Origin: Bolinopsis microptera
Taxonomy: Eukaryota > Ctenophora > Tentaculata > Lobata > Bolinopsidae
DNA length: 64,000 nt
NCBI RefSeq assembly: GCF_026151205.1
Contig: NC_087072.1
Span: 13,368,169 to 13,432,168, forward strand
Direction of reading: 5' to 3'
This document shows, in pieces, positions 12,597 to 24,500 of this stretch (positions are counted from its first letter, which is position 1; each line of letters begins with the position of its first letter). The notes under the pieces were generated by a model. It ran no database searches and had not been told where the DNA came from. It saw nothing but the letters and a program-made list of their open reading frames with translations. The translations under genes were made by a program, and so were the position numbers.

Positions 12597-15500
12597 TCAT
12601 TCCATCTTCTCCATCTCAGGAACTGCTTCTTCTTTCTTATCTTCTTCTTTCTTATCTTCTTCTTTCTTATCTTCTTCTTTCTTATCTTCTTCTTTCTTCT
12701 CGTCCTCCCATATTTCAAGGCGTTTGGGACCGTACAGTAGTGTGTAAGCTACGTGCCAGTCACCTGAAATGAAGTAATTTGTTAACGAGCTTACAACTAG
12801 TAAATACTAATGAGTAACTAAAACCCGGTTAAACCAGAACGTTTTGAGTACCAAAAGTTCCATTTATTCAACACCGGACCCTTTATAACAACATCTTCTA
12901 CAACAATCCTACTTAACTCCTGTCTATTAGATTTGTTAAAGCTCTTAAACCGATATATAATACACTCCACGTTAACTTGATTTCCATGTTAGAAATAGAG
13001 ACCACGTATTTGCCATATAACGAAATATAGGCCTCACAGGAAGCTCGTTCTGTCTAGTCTGCCCACTACCACCTATATAGGGGACCCACCAGGTAGTCAC
13101 CACCAACATTAAGCGCCATAAATGGAGTCAACATTTGCAGTAAAATTCGTTTCCTCATAGTTATAAATATACGGTGAAAAGTACGTAGGGAGTAGACAGG
13201 AATCAAGTGATTACTGCAAGATTAAGCAGCTAACTTATGTAACAAATTAAAAATTTCTCAAAAATCACCAAATTCGGTCCTGCGTATATTTAATGCAGGA
13301 TCGAATTTGGTGATTTTTGAGTATTTCACCATTTTAGGTCGAAATCAATAGTTTTTCCCACGCAATCATTTTTTCTCCAGGAATAGTTTTGTCAGATTAG
13401 AGTATGGGAACGTCCGGTTATTGAAATTTAGTTGCCTTGATTTTCCTCAACTTCCCCACTTTTACTACTTTTAAAGGCAATGCCAATCTATGCCCATACC
13501 CATTGCCCATTTGACCAAAAGTCGAGGAATAAGTCGCTGCAATGCCTTAGAGAACGAGAAGGTCAAGATTCAAAATTCAATCAGGTAAATATCAATTTTT
13601 GGTAGTAGTCACTCATATTGAAACAAATTGCTGGATTATTTCTTGGCTGGGCTTCAAAAAAGTATCTAATTCGGTGGAAAATTGGGAGAATTTTCAAAAT
13701 CTTAAGTTTAACCATTTCTCAGTAATTTCTATGTAGTTCTTTTTAAATTGGGGATCTTTAAGCAGTAGTTGATGGACATAAATTGTAAAACTTGTTTTAA
13801 ATGTTTCGACCAACTTAGGACGCAGAGCGATCAAGGAACATTTTGAGTTTCTAAAATTTACCTACAGGTCAACTTTAAGGAGGTTACATATAAAATTGTT
13901 GTACCACTTCCATCAAAACAAACCAAGTATAAAAGACCGAGAAATTATGTTGGTCATTAATATATAAGGTAGAATATGAATACCTTTCAACCAGGGGCCC
14001 GCTGAAAATAAACCACGAGAATATTATGTATACATTTTTCATAAAATATTCGCACAACCACATAATTGCTTAATTAATAATAGCATAATAAATAATAGCA
14101 TAATTGCTTACCTCCTCCGCTAAGTTTCAAGATGTCTTCCTCCTTCACAATACTCAGTTTTTCATCGTCACATTTTATCCAGTTATCTGAAATTCACGCT
14201 GGGTAAGATTTCTTGATTATAGAGATATTAGTTTTATTTTACACCATGTAGGAATGATAAATGCAGCCGCCGAGCATAACTAATTTCCCTACTCCATCAC
14301 TTCCCAAACCGTTTATCGGTGTGGCCTAGTTCTGAAGAATGGGGTGGTATCTATAAAAAACAATTTCATCCTTGCAGGATTGGAGACACGTTCTATAATT
14401 GCGTTAAATGGGTTCCATGGTTTAAGTTCGGATTATGCCAGCTTGAGCGGCAAGAATTCATTGCCTTGTGACAACTTGAATACAAAGTTATTTCGCACGG
14501 GAGTTTTTAATGCGGCAGCAGCAATTCGCTCTTCAGCTACAAGTAATCCTGAGCTACTGAAAGAATCACACGAACATTGCACACTCCCTACTATACACTA
14601 CACACACTTCTATACACTACTATACACTACTATACATTTACTACACACTACTATACACTACTATACGCTACTATACATACCTTCCGTGTGTTTAACCCAA
14701 GCAACATAGTGACCAGACGATGAACTTCTACCCTGGTGAGTGAGCACAGCTTGGAGTTCGTAGTATCCGCTGTTACTGGACCCTAGGTCATCTGAGAAGG
14801 AACATGGCTCGTAGTTCACTTCCTTCTCTTCCTTCTTTTTTTCGTTCTTTTTGTTCTTTACATCACCTGACTGTGGTTTGAAGTATAGGGTCAGTAACTT
14901 GTACATGTCACTGTTAGTTGGTGGTTTTTCTCTGTCATATATTGAGGTGGGGGACCTGATTTTTGTCCAATTCATGCCAAATTGGGGATATTAAGGAGTG
15001 GTTGATAGACACAAATTTTTGAAATGTTTGGACCACCTAAGAAGAGTCGATCAAGGTATATTTTGAGTTTCAATAACGCCACCAACGTTTACCTAGAGGT
15101 CAACTTAAAGGAGGTACATACAGGTTACATATCAAAGTGTTGTACCAGTTCCCATCAAAACGTGACTTCTAGTTCTACTCTAAACTAAACGGCTGCTTTT
15201 CAGAATCTACAGCAATTCTCGGAAACCGACCGTTCTGGACGTAATAAACATTTCAGGTCAAGCAGTTAAGTTGTTGAACTGTGATGGTTTTTGAGTTTAA
15301 TCTCTCTGATAGACACTACTGACTACAACCCGGTTGACGCATGTTGATTTTTCGTTCATCATTTTTGCCAAAATGATAAATGAAAGGTTACGAACGGACG
15401 TTTTTTCAGAAAAAGAGGGATTTTGGAGATGGGGGAAGGCGGGTTTCTATTCGCAATTCTTGTTATGGATGTTGGGGATCACGTGACAATATTAAATATG

Positions 15501-18500
15501 TCGCGAAGATGACTAGGGGGGGGGGGGGGGGGGGGGGGGGTCCACGTTAAAAAAAGTTAAAAAAAGTTAAACTAATTAATGTTAAATTTCAAAATTCAGG
15601 CTTAGAAAGTTTAACTTTTTTAACATAAATTCAAATTTGGGTTGACATTGCAATGGAGTGAATATTCTAGACTAGTTTACTTTTAGGTCATGCGTTGGTA
15701 TTTTTGTTCATTAGTCATTACATGTAGGAATATAGGAATGCCCATGACAAGAGTAAAACAGTCATATAACATAGGTACAACCGATAAATAATTGATACAT
15801 TTGATCATTACAATAATAAATTATAATTCATAGAAATATAAACAGCTGATTCATAAATAATTTTAAAAAAACAACAGATTCCATTCACAGTGTCAACACT
15901 GAAAATAGGGCTATGATAATCTATATCATTAAATCTAGTGATACTAATCGTAATGAATTAATAACTGAATAAAATTCTAATGATGTTTCAATGTAAAAGT
16001 TATCGCTCAAACAATTTGTCAATATATTATATTACAAAATTAAAAAACAGTGTCAATGAAGTAAAAATTTTACAGGTGTTACTGTAACAACGTAAATAAA
16101 AGAACTTGAGGTTCTAATTTGAAGTTACTTATATCATTTAACCTGAATATAAAAGTCTATCATTAAAATAATTTTCACTATAGTGCAGCCGAGTCCTTAT
16201 CGTCGTTCATATATTTTAGAACTTCACTTGTAATACGATTAACATCACACGGTTGAGGAATCTTCATTATATCACGACATACATCATTATTCAGTAATGA
16301 AAATAGATGTTCCTCAATAATCTCTTCCTCGGACATTCCTGATGTCCCAAGACTAGGGAGGCTACCTCTTATGGCCAAACAACTGGCTAAAAAAAGCACA
16401 AATCCTTCAGTACTGATCCTGAGATCGCTGAACTGTCACTTGAACGCAAGCAGCTGATGATTGCGAATATGCAGAACAAATTCCCGACCAACAGGAAGCA
16501 TGTCAAGACCAACATCAACCAGCTGAGACGTAAGATTACAAAGAGACTCAGAGATATCAACAACCGCAGTGCTGACACACTCGTCGAAGAGGTAAACAAC
16601 ACAGACGACGCCCGGAGATACTTTGGAGCATCTAAGATACTCGCCAAAGGATATGTTAGACCAGCTCTAACCGTCCACAACCCTGCTGGGAATATCGCAG
16701 GTAATGATGAGGAGAAAGCGAGGATTATTAAGGAGTACTTTGAAGCTGAGTTCAACGACGCTGATGAGCCTACCCTTCCTGCCTTCCTTGACCCCCCATC
16801 TAGCCTTAACAGTCCCATCACCGTTGCAGAGATAGAGAGAGCCATCAGTAAACTCAATTCTGGTAAAGCAGTGGGTATTGATAAAGTTCCTGGCGAGGTC
16901 ATGAAAGCCCTGAACAACCCCCTCCTTCATGAAGAGCTGGCTAATGTGTTCAACGAGTCTTTCGAGAAAAACATTCACATTGAAGCAATAGGAGCAGGCA
17001 TCCTCACACCACTGGCTAAGCCTGGTAAAACTCGTGGCCCAGTTAAGTCGATACGACCATTGCAATTGACCCTGCTGAATGTTTCTAGAAAGATCCTGTC
17101 ACTGATAGTGCTAAACAGAATAGAGAGAGCTGTGGACAACTTCACCGGACCGTTCCAAGCTGCCTACAAAGCTGGCAGGAGCTGTGCCGACCTAGTTTGG
17201 GCACAGAGCATGCTCATATCTGTAGTAATGAAGAAGGAGTTTGAATGGAACAAAGTGAGTATCGACATGTCAGCTGCCTTCAATACCATCCGCAGAGGTA
17301 CAACAATCAGACTACTAGAAGCTGCAGGATGCTCCAGAGACGACCTGAGGCTTGTACAATACCTCATGGCTAACACCACTCTAGTAGTCAGAGTGTGTTC
17401 TACTGACTCAGAGATGTTCTCTTTCAACATAGGAGCCTCCCAAGGAGACAGCACAGCTGGTAAATTGTTTACCCTCAATCTAGCTGGAGCTGTAGTGCAC
17501 ATAAGAGCAGTCCTCCCCTCAAGACCCAACCCTCCGATAGCCGATAACCACATGCCTCTTGAGTCCGGCTATTCAGACGATGTAGAGGAGATAGGTGAAG
17601 ATATGGAGGAGTTACAGGATATCTTTCAGATCTCCAAGAATATTCTCAGTGAATGGAGTCTCTTTGTCAATGACACAAAGACAAAGTTTACCAGAGTGTA
17701 TTTAGAAGAAGTTGGTGCCTGTGACGAGTGGGATAATGAACTAAGAGGAAAAGAGGAGTGGAGAAACGAGACGCTTCTTGGTACTAAGCTTGGATCAGAG
17801 CAGGATGTTACTAATAAAATAAATAAAGCTAACTCTGCCTTCTGGTCATTTGACAAGCTGTGGTGCCAGGGATCAGAGAGGAGTCAGATAACTGAGAAGA
17901 GAAAGATCAAACTCTACGACTCACTAGTAGTATCAGTGCTCCTGTACAACTGCTACTGCTGGGCCGTACCTCAGCATGTTCTAGAGTCTGTAGATGTTCT
18001 TCAGAGGAAGCACCTCAAGCGCATCCTACACACATATTGGCCTAGCTCAATATCTAACAAGGCCCTCTACGCTCGTACCCAGACCAGGCCCCTTTCCGAG
18101 AGAGTGGAAAAGGCACGGTGGACAATGCTAGGTCATGTTCTACGCAGTGACAACGACACACCTGCCTACCAGTCTCTGTTATTTGCTACACTAGGATGTC
18201 AAACACTAAAGGGACGAGTGGGTAGACACAGGACTAATTTGTATGATATTATTGTGAAAAGGACCTATTTAAGAGACAAATTTATTTAAAAAATGAAGAT
18301 GATTTTACCAACTTAGTGAACTTAGCAAGAGATAGAGTAGGATGGAGGAGTTTATTTACTTTGAGACATATTGAACGAATGAGTCTTCGTAAGCGTAAAT
18401 AGGCCAGCACTTTGCTGAGCCTCTTTAGGTGCTCTTTTGTTTATAGATGTTATTATATTATATAACTGGCTAAATGGCTCTTTAGATTATGAGAGCATCT

Positions 18501-21500
18501 ATGTTTTGAAACAGAACTTCGATCTGGTTGTTTCACTTTCACACACCCCAATAGGTTCTTTACCTGCTTTAAGACTTCAGGGACTTCATTTTCAATATCT
18601 TCCGCGCTATCAATTACATTTAGATATTTTTTTGAATCCTGATTATTTTTTATTTCATTCAACGATCTATGCACAAGTTCCTCATCGTCACAACTTTTCA
18701 AATTGCTTGGACCTAGTGATCTAGTTATCTCTAGCATTACCGCAATGTGGGAAATAAAGGCAAAAGAATGCTTCCCTGTCACATTTGAATGGACATAATT
18801 AGTAGACAGCTTTCCTTGTATTTTTGGAATAGATTGAATAGTTTCCGATGACAAGATTGGTTTCACTCTAGCTATTGGGCATGGCTGATGCACAGTATTC
18901 TGCACCACATCATCTGTACTCTTTGTTCCATTCTGACATTCCGGGGTAGGTAAAATACTCATCATCCGTGATCCGACGAGGTCTTTTCTTAGATTTTAGT
19001 CTTAATACCCGCTCCATGGATCGCACAATTGATAACGTAGGACACCTGGATTTTTTTCCTCCGAAAATATTGTATATATTCTGTAGGCAAGCTTCCTCTA
19101 AAGAACACCCAAGTCTGAATAAAACCCGTTGAATTGCTTTGGCCTTGATAATCTGGCCAGGTACCATGTCGTTACACTTCCACAATTCAATTTCAAAATT
19201 CGTCCTGACCGTGCATCTATCTTTAATCGTTTCGGCATCGAGCGCCTTTCTTCCGGATTTCTCCTTAAAAAGTTTGTTTTTCGGCGTGGAAGTGCCATCT
19301 TCTGTGGCGAATCTTGTAGAAAGTTTGTTTAAAACAGTCTCTTTCTTCGCAATCACAGGCTTATCACCTTTTCCATCGTGTACTGGCAGTCTAATTGTAC
19401 TCAGAGAACTTGTTGGAGGAGTATTTCTAGAGTTCAATTTGTCCCGATTTCCCTGCTGATTCTCATTCTTGATTGCAGTTCCACCTTCAATGAGTCGTGT
19501 AGACAACTTGTTAAGTGCTGTTTCCTTCTTTGAATTTAACACTTTCTTGCTGCTGTTTATCTTATCAACATCAATTGGTCGTCCAATTGTGAATTTAGAA
19601 TTGTCTACTGTGGGAGTTCTCGTGGTTAAATTATCAGTGTTAGTCCGCAAATGCTCCTTCTTCTTCAGACCCGTCGATGAAGATTTATCCATAATCGTCA
19701 ATTTGCTTTGCACCGTCAGTTTCTTAATCTTTGGAATCCTAAAAGTAGGGACAGCTCTCCTCTTGAATGAGTTGCTTGTTATTATCGCAGTAGTGATAAC
19801 ATCAGCAGATGATTCGTCTTCAGAATCATATTGAGTTCTAGGTTTTGATGAATCAGCAGCCCTTTTTGAAGTGTTGACAACAACTGATACGTCCTCAGTA
19901 GATGGTTCGGGTACAGGGATTACAGCTGGAGGAAGCTCCGGAGTATCAATACCTGATGATGTGTCCTCAGTAGATGGTTCGGGTACAGGGATTACAGCTA
20001 CAGGAACCCTTCAATCGAATGAGCGACTCTCCTGATGCCTTCGCTAAATTGCAACGTAAACATCTGTCGTATGTGAGACTTTCCATAACCCTTCCGCACT
20101 TACACCGCCAAGCCATATTCTTTTTTCGTATTATATGAATGATTATATTAGTAAATTATACAATTGTGTGTATATATAGATACAAGGTGTTTTTTTTGTA
20201 GAGTTATCAAATCAGTTACAACTACAGAAAACAATTGCAAGAGCGAGGTACTACTAGTACTAAAGGTCAACACTCATAATTGAGTTTAATTTGGGTAATT
20301 ATGTTAAAATTTGAACCGATTAGTCAGCCAAAATCTGATTTTTAATTTATGTTAAAAAAGTTAAAAAAGTTAAAGTAATTAATGTTAAATTCCAAAATCT
20401 CGATCTTAGAATTTAACTTTTTTAACGTGGACCCCCCCCCCTGACTACACGTTTTATGATCGCATCTATAAGTTGTTCAGCTGTATAATGCGAATAAACT
20501 GATATAGTATACAATTTTTCGAATGAGGTAAATCTATATCAAATACTAGGGACCCGCTGTGTAAGTTTTACTCAATAATAGGTTTTGTCAACCTGTCTCT
20601 ATAGTCTATATCAATTTGGCGATTTTTGGGGGAGAAATAGACAAAAACCAAGTTGGCCCCAGCCCTGCCCCCTCTTTGGTCAGAAGTACCTCTTAGTTAT
20701 CAGAATCAGTAATATTTACGAAAACATTTACTCCTAGATTGTGACGTCACTTAAACGACTTGAAGACATGCGGTAAATATCATAACGTATAATAACCATG
20801 GGAACCTGTCAAAAGCAGATACCACGAGAAACTCACCATAAAGCGGTAGTTATAAGGCTAAAGCCTTGTTTCGAAAACTCACGGCCATAGCATATCAATT
20901 ATCCAATTTATTTGGTGACTTACCAATTCTATTTCAATTTTTTTCATTCTCAGTGCCTCAAATCTGTCTCTAGCGGGCGTTATCTTGGTCTGCAACTCCG
21001 GGGTACACAACTCAAAAGCATCGTACTCCATCGGAAACTTTATATCCTGAAAGTAGAAGTCAGCAGCCTGTTTACTATTTGCCGTGCAGCACGTGACTTG
21101 CTTGCTTCCACATGCAATAATTGAGCTGGCAAGATTAAAAGGCATCACAGCGCATATATTATTAAATATGTATTTGAGCCGCATAATGTCATAACTCAAT
21201 TCCGCTTTGATGTTAAGTGGTTATGATCAAAGAAGCCAATTTTCTTTGAAGCTCGCTGTCACGTGGAGATCACACAAAGAGGTAGTACCTTTAACACTTT
21301 AGCGTTTATGTTCTCCTTTTCTTTGTAGAAAAATCGTATGAAATTAATGGTCAAATAGGAGGGTAACCGGTTCACATTCGACTGAAAAATAAAAGCTGTG
21401 TTAAAGATCAGAGTTGATACTACAAGAGATGATGTAATTGCGACATGTCATATATTGGAAAACGACATCATAATTAATATCGAACATTAGGTTGTTTCTT

Positions 21501-24500
21501 AATAATAAATTCAAAACGGCAGTATAACTAACACTGTCCAGGGAGATATCTTTAAACTCAATACCAAAACATACTAAGGGGTCGTTCACATAAATTTACG
21601 TAATCAATATTTTAGCAATTTTAACCCCCCTCCCCCCTTCCGTAATCAACCGTAATCAAGACCCAACCCCCCCCCCCTCCTGACAGCAATATAACGTAAT
21701 CATGGCCTGACCCCCCTCCTTAACCTTTTTTCCTAGAAAACACTTTTCTCTACGTTTCATGCTACCCTGATCATGCTATCATGATGAGCCGAAATCATTG
21801 TTATGATATCCGGCCAAGCACCTTCTAAACTACTTACTATTATAGCCGGATATTCGATCAATTTCTGAATTTTATCACTATCAGAGTGAAATTGAGTGGA
21901 ATTTGAATTAAAATATCAAATTGTTATTATTCTAGAGGGTAAAAAAGAAAATTTTGATTACGTAATCAACGACCGAAACCCCCCCCCCCCCCCCGTAATC
22001 AACCGTAAGCATTTGGAACCCCCCCTCCCCCTCGGCTGATTACGTAATATGTGAACGACCCCTAATACGGCTATTTCAACAGAACAAAATGGCAGCTAAT
22101 ATTCTTAGTTATAGTATTACCAATTAAAATTAAACTCAAGTTACAATTATATCTAGTCTAGACAAAAAACAATACCACTCCCTTGGCATGGTAAGAGGCC
22201 GATAATTAGCCAGATTATATCCTAGTATTTTGGTGGCCGAGACTGCTCAAGTAAAACGTTTAAATTATTTTAAAAATATATATAAAACAAATTAGCATCA
22301 GTAATTAAAGAGCGCGTCACAAACAGTAAATAATTCAGTTAACTCACAGTTTTAACATAAACAGCGTTTCTTTCCAATGTAGCTGAAGTTTTTTCTATGT
22401 TTTCTTTCAAACCCTGAAAAATGGAATATTCATATTGTGAGACCGCAAACGCTAAGTTGCCACCAATCATGTTAATTGCAAGTGTGGATATCTTATTTAG
22501 GTATCCCGAAACACAGGATTTTGGATTAACCAAAACCTGTCCTCAAATTTACTGATAACTTAAGTCTTAACTTCTAATTCACCCAAACTCTACGTCGGAC
22601 TCCCGTTTGACAGGATGCCTTTATAATAATTATTCAACTCTTTTATAGATTAGGTAGTTTTCGATGCTATGCTTTTTATTTGGAAAAAGTTTCAATATAG
22701 TTCTGTAAAGCACCAGCATCATAATGATGACCCAATGCTGGTTTACCATCTTATGTTATATTCACCTAATGCACTATTCAAAATATAACAACCACAGCTT
22801 AATCCGGTGACTAAAACCGGAAATAATCGAGGTGTACTGTCTTGCTATTATCGATTTCATTATTTTTTCATCAACTGCTTCCAACTTTAAAATTCTGAGT
22901 CAATGTCAATTGTCAGGTGAATCACCTGAGGTGATCGATTTCATCATGCTTGCTAGCTACACGTACAAGCAGGCAGATTTTAGGATCTTGGAGAGTTTTA
23001 TCGAGAAAAGCGTAATTCGCGCGCGCGCGTAATTACGCCATTAAATTTAAGTACGTACGTACGTACGTAAATGGCGGTGCCAGCGCGAACAAGTCTAAAG
23101 ATAACTTGTCGCCGCTTCCAAAATGACACAAAGTAGAACCTCTCATTCAGAGGACCAGAGGATTCATTCTTGTCTTTTGTGGCACGGTCCCCATCTTGAT
23201 TTACTTACGATCTAATATTTATGGTTTACCTTCACAGCAACTACTGTAACCATAATATACTAAACACATATACAGGACCACTCTAAAACGGCCAGATATA
23301 ATAGATGAGGCAAGAAATGGGAACGAGCCACAAATGTGCCACAGATCTTGAGAAAACATCCCATCCTCTCATTGGGAGTGGTCTGCACACGTTTCCCCTC
23401 GTATCTTGAAAAACCGACCCTCCCGTAATCTTATGAATTATGTTGGATTGGCGAAAAGTATTTCTTAATAACTCACCATGGTTAAACCGACTTGCATGTA
23501 TCTGACATCAGTGTTGATATGACATCGGAGCTGGGTCCACTTCTCTATTGACTTCGTCTCTGGTTCTGCCTCCGTTTCACTGCACTTCATCGTTGTAACA
23601 TTCTCGCCCCCAAAATATTGTTCTATGTAGGATTTCCGGACAGTTTCAGTGTTAGTGCTCCCTTCACCTGGCAAGTACTCCGACATCATCCTCATTATCT
23701 CCGTCCAGCATTCGTTTGCATCCTGTAAGCGCAGCAGGTCAGCTGTCGTACAATCTTTATTAAGTACAGCATATGTTGTATAGTAGGCCATTGTGAATAC
23801 ATTGTGCTGTAATATTTAAAAGAGCGTATTGATCGCAATAAAATTGAAGATTACATTAACAAGCCAGTAACATGCCAGTAACATGCCAGTAACATGCCAG
23901 TAACATGCCAGTAGCATGCCAGTAACAAGCCAGTAACAAGCCAGTAGCATGCCAGTAACAAGCCAGTAACAAGCCAGTACAAGCCAGTAGCATGCCAGTT
24001 ACAAGCCAGTAGCATGCCAGTAGCATGCCAGTAACAAGCCAGTAACAAGCCAGTAACAAGCCAGTAGCATGTCAGTAGCAAGCCAGTAATAACCTGCTGT
24101 TGGAACACACCCCCTTCCCCTCGTTCAGCAAATCTAGGAAATGTCATGTGCAACACTTTCAACATGACCAGAGGGGTGACAGACTCGGATGTTTTGTCCA
24201 TTTCTGTGTAGAGCTGCTTCATAGCCGCACAGATACCTTCACTACCAACCATGGACTGCCTCGTGAACTGACCTGTTAAGAAAAGGGGTTGTAATAGCTG
24301 TGTTTGTTTGAATCAAACGATAATGTTCTGTTTGTTTGTTTGTTTCAGAAATGGGTATCCAACAGGAACAGCAGAAACGATAATAGTTCCTTTATTTATG
24401 TTACTACACCTTGTCACCAAAAAACAAAATATACCGCAAAATAAATTCTAGTGGTATAGATCAACTTTAACAAAAGTATCTCAATTATTTACCTGAAGAT

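Larger units (their letters stand above)
16178..20012 (-). pseudogene. Unrecognised long coding region inside the TIR element, split by a LINE
   Basis: The minus-strand coding region runs from about 20012 to 18910 and, after one frameshift in the overlap 18910-18965, from there to 18474. It then continues in frame beyond the LINE from 16391 to a TAG at 16178. Removing the LINE and one target duplication keeps the frame (KSHLASC continues into LAIRGSLPSL). The 5' part has a tandem PVPEPSTED repeat, then Ser/Thr/Lys-rich sequence with two copies of KKET(A/V)LNKLSTR. A more conserved-looking middle runs TNFEIELWKCNDMVPGQIIK to the basic KKRPRRITDDEYFTYP, and the 3' end is acidic. I do not recognise the family. 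Position inside the TIRs suggests it is element-encoded or captured. LINE insertion plus frameshift mean it is no longer functional. Confidence 0.6.
15516..20441. mobile_element. 4.9 kb TIR element with poly-G ends, TGACTA duplication
   Basis: Left end is 25 G then TCCACGTTAAAAAAAGTTAA. Right end is the complement, TTTTTTAACGTGGA then a C run. Direct copies of TGACTA border it at 15510-15515 and 20442-20447. The terminal modules of about 90 bp are unusual: their outermost and innermost bases are inverted, but the 60-bp cores read in the same direction at both ends. The interior carries one long minus-strand coding region (16178-20012), itself split by a LINE. Without the LINE the element would be about 2.85 kb. 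It lies in a USP14 intron. The superfamily is not recognised. Confidence 0.6.

Noticed and set aside
16387-17856. Antisense ORFs of 76-176 codons opposite the LINE
   Set aside because: Shadows of the RT frame with no domains.
23851-24252. ORFs with LLACYWHATG repeats
   Set aside because: Only 24094-24272 is a real USP14 exon; the rest is the 11-bp minisatellite in the intron.
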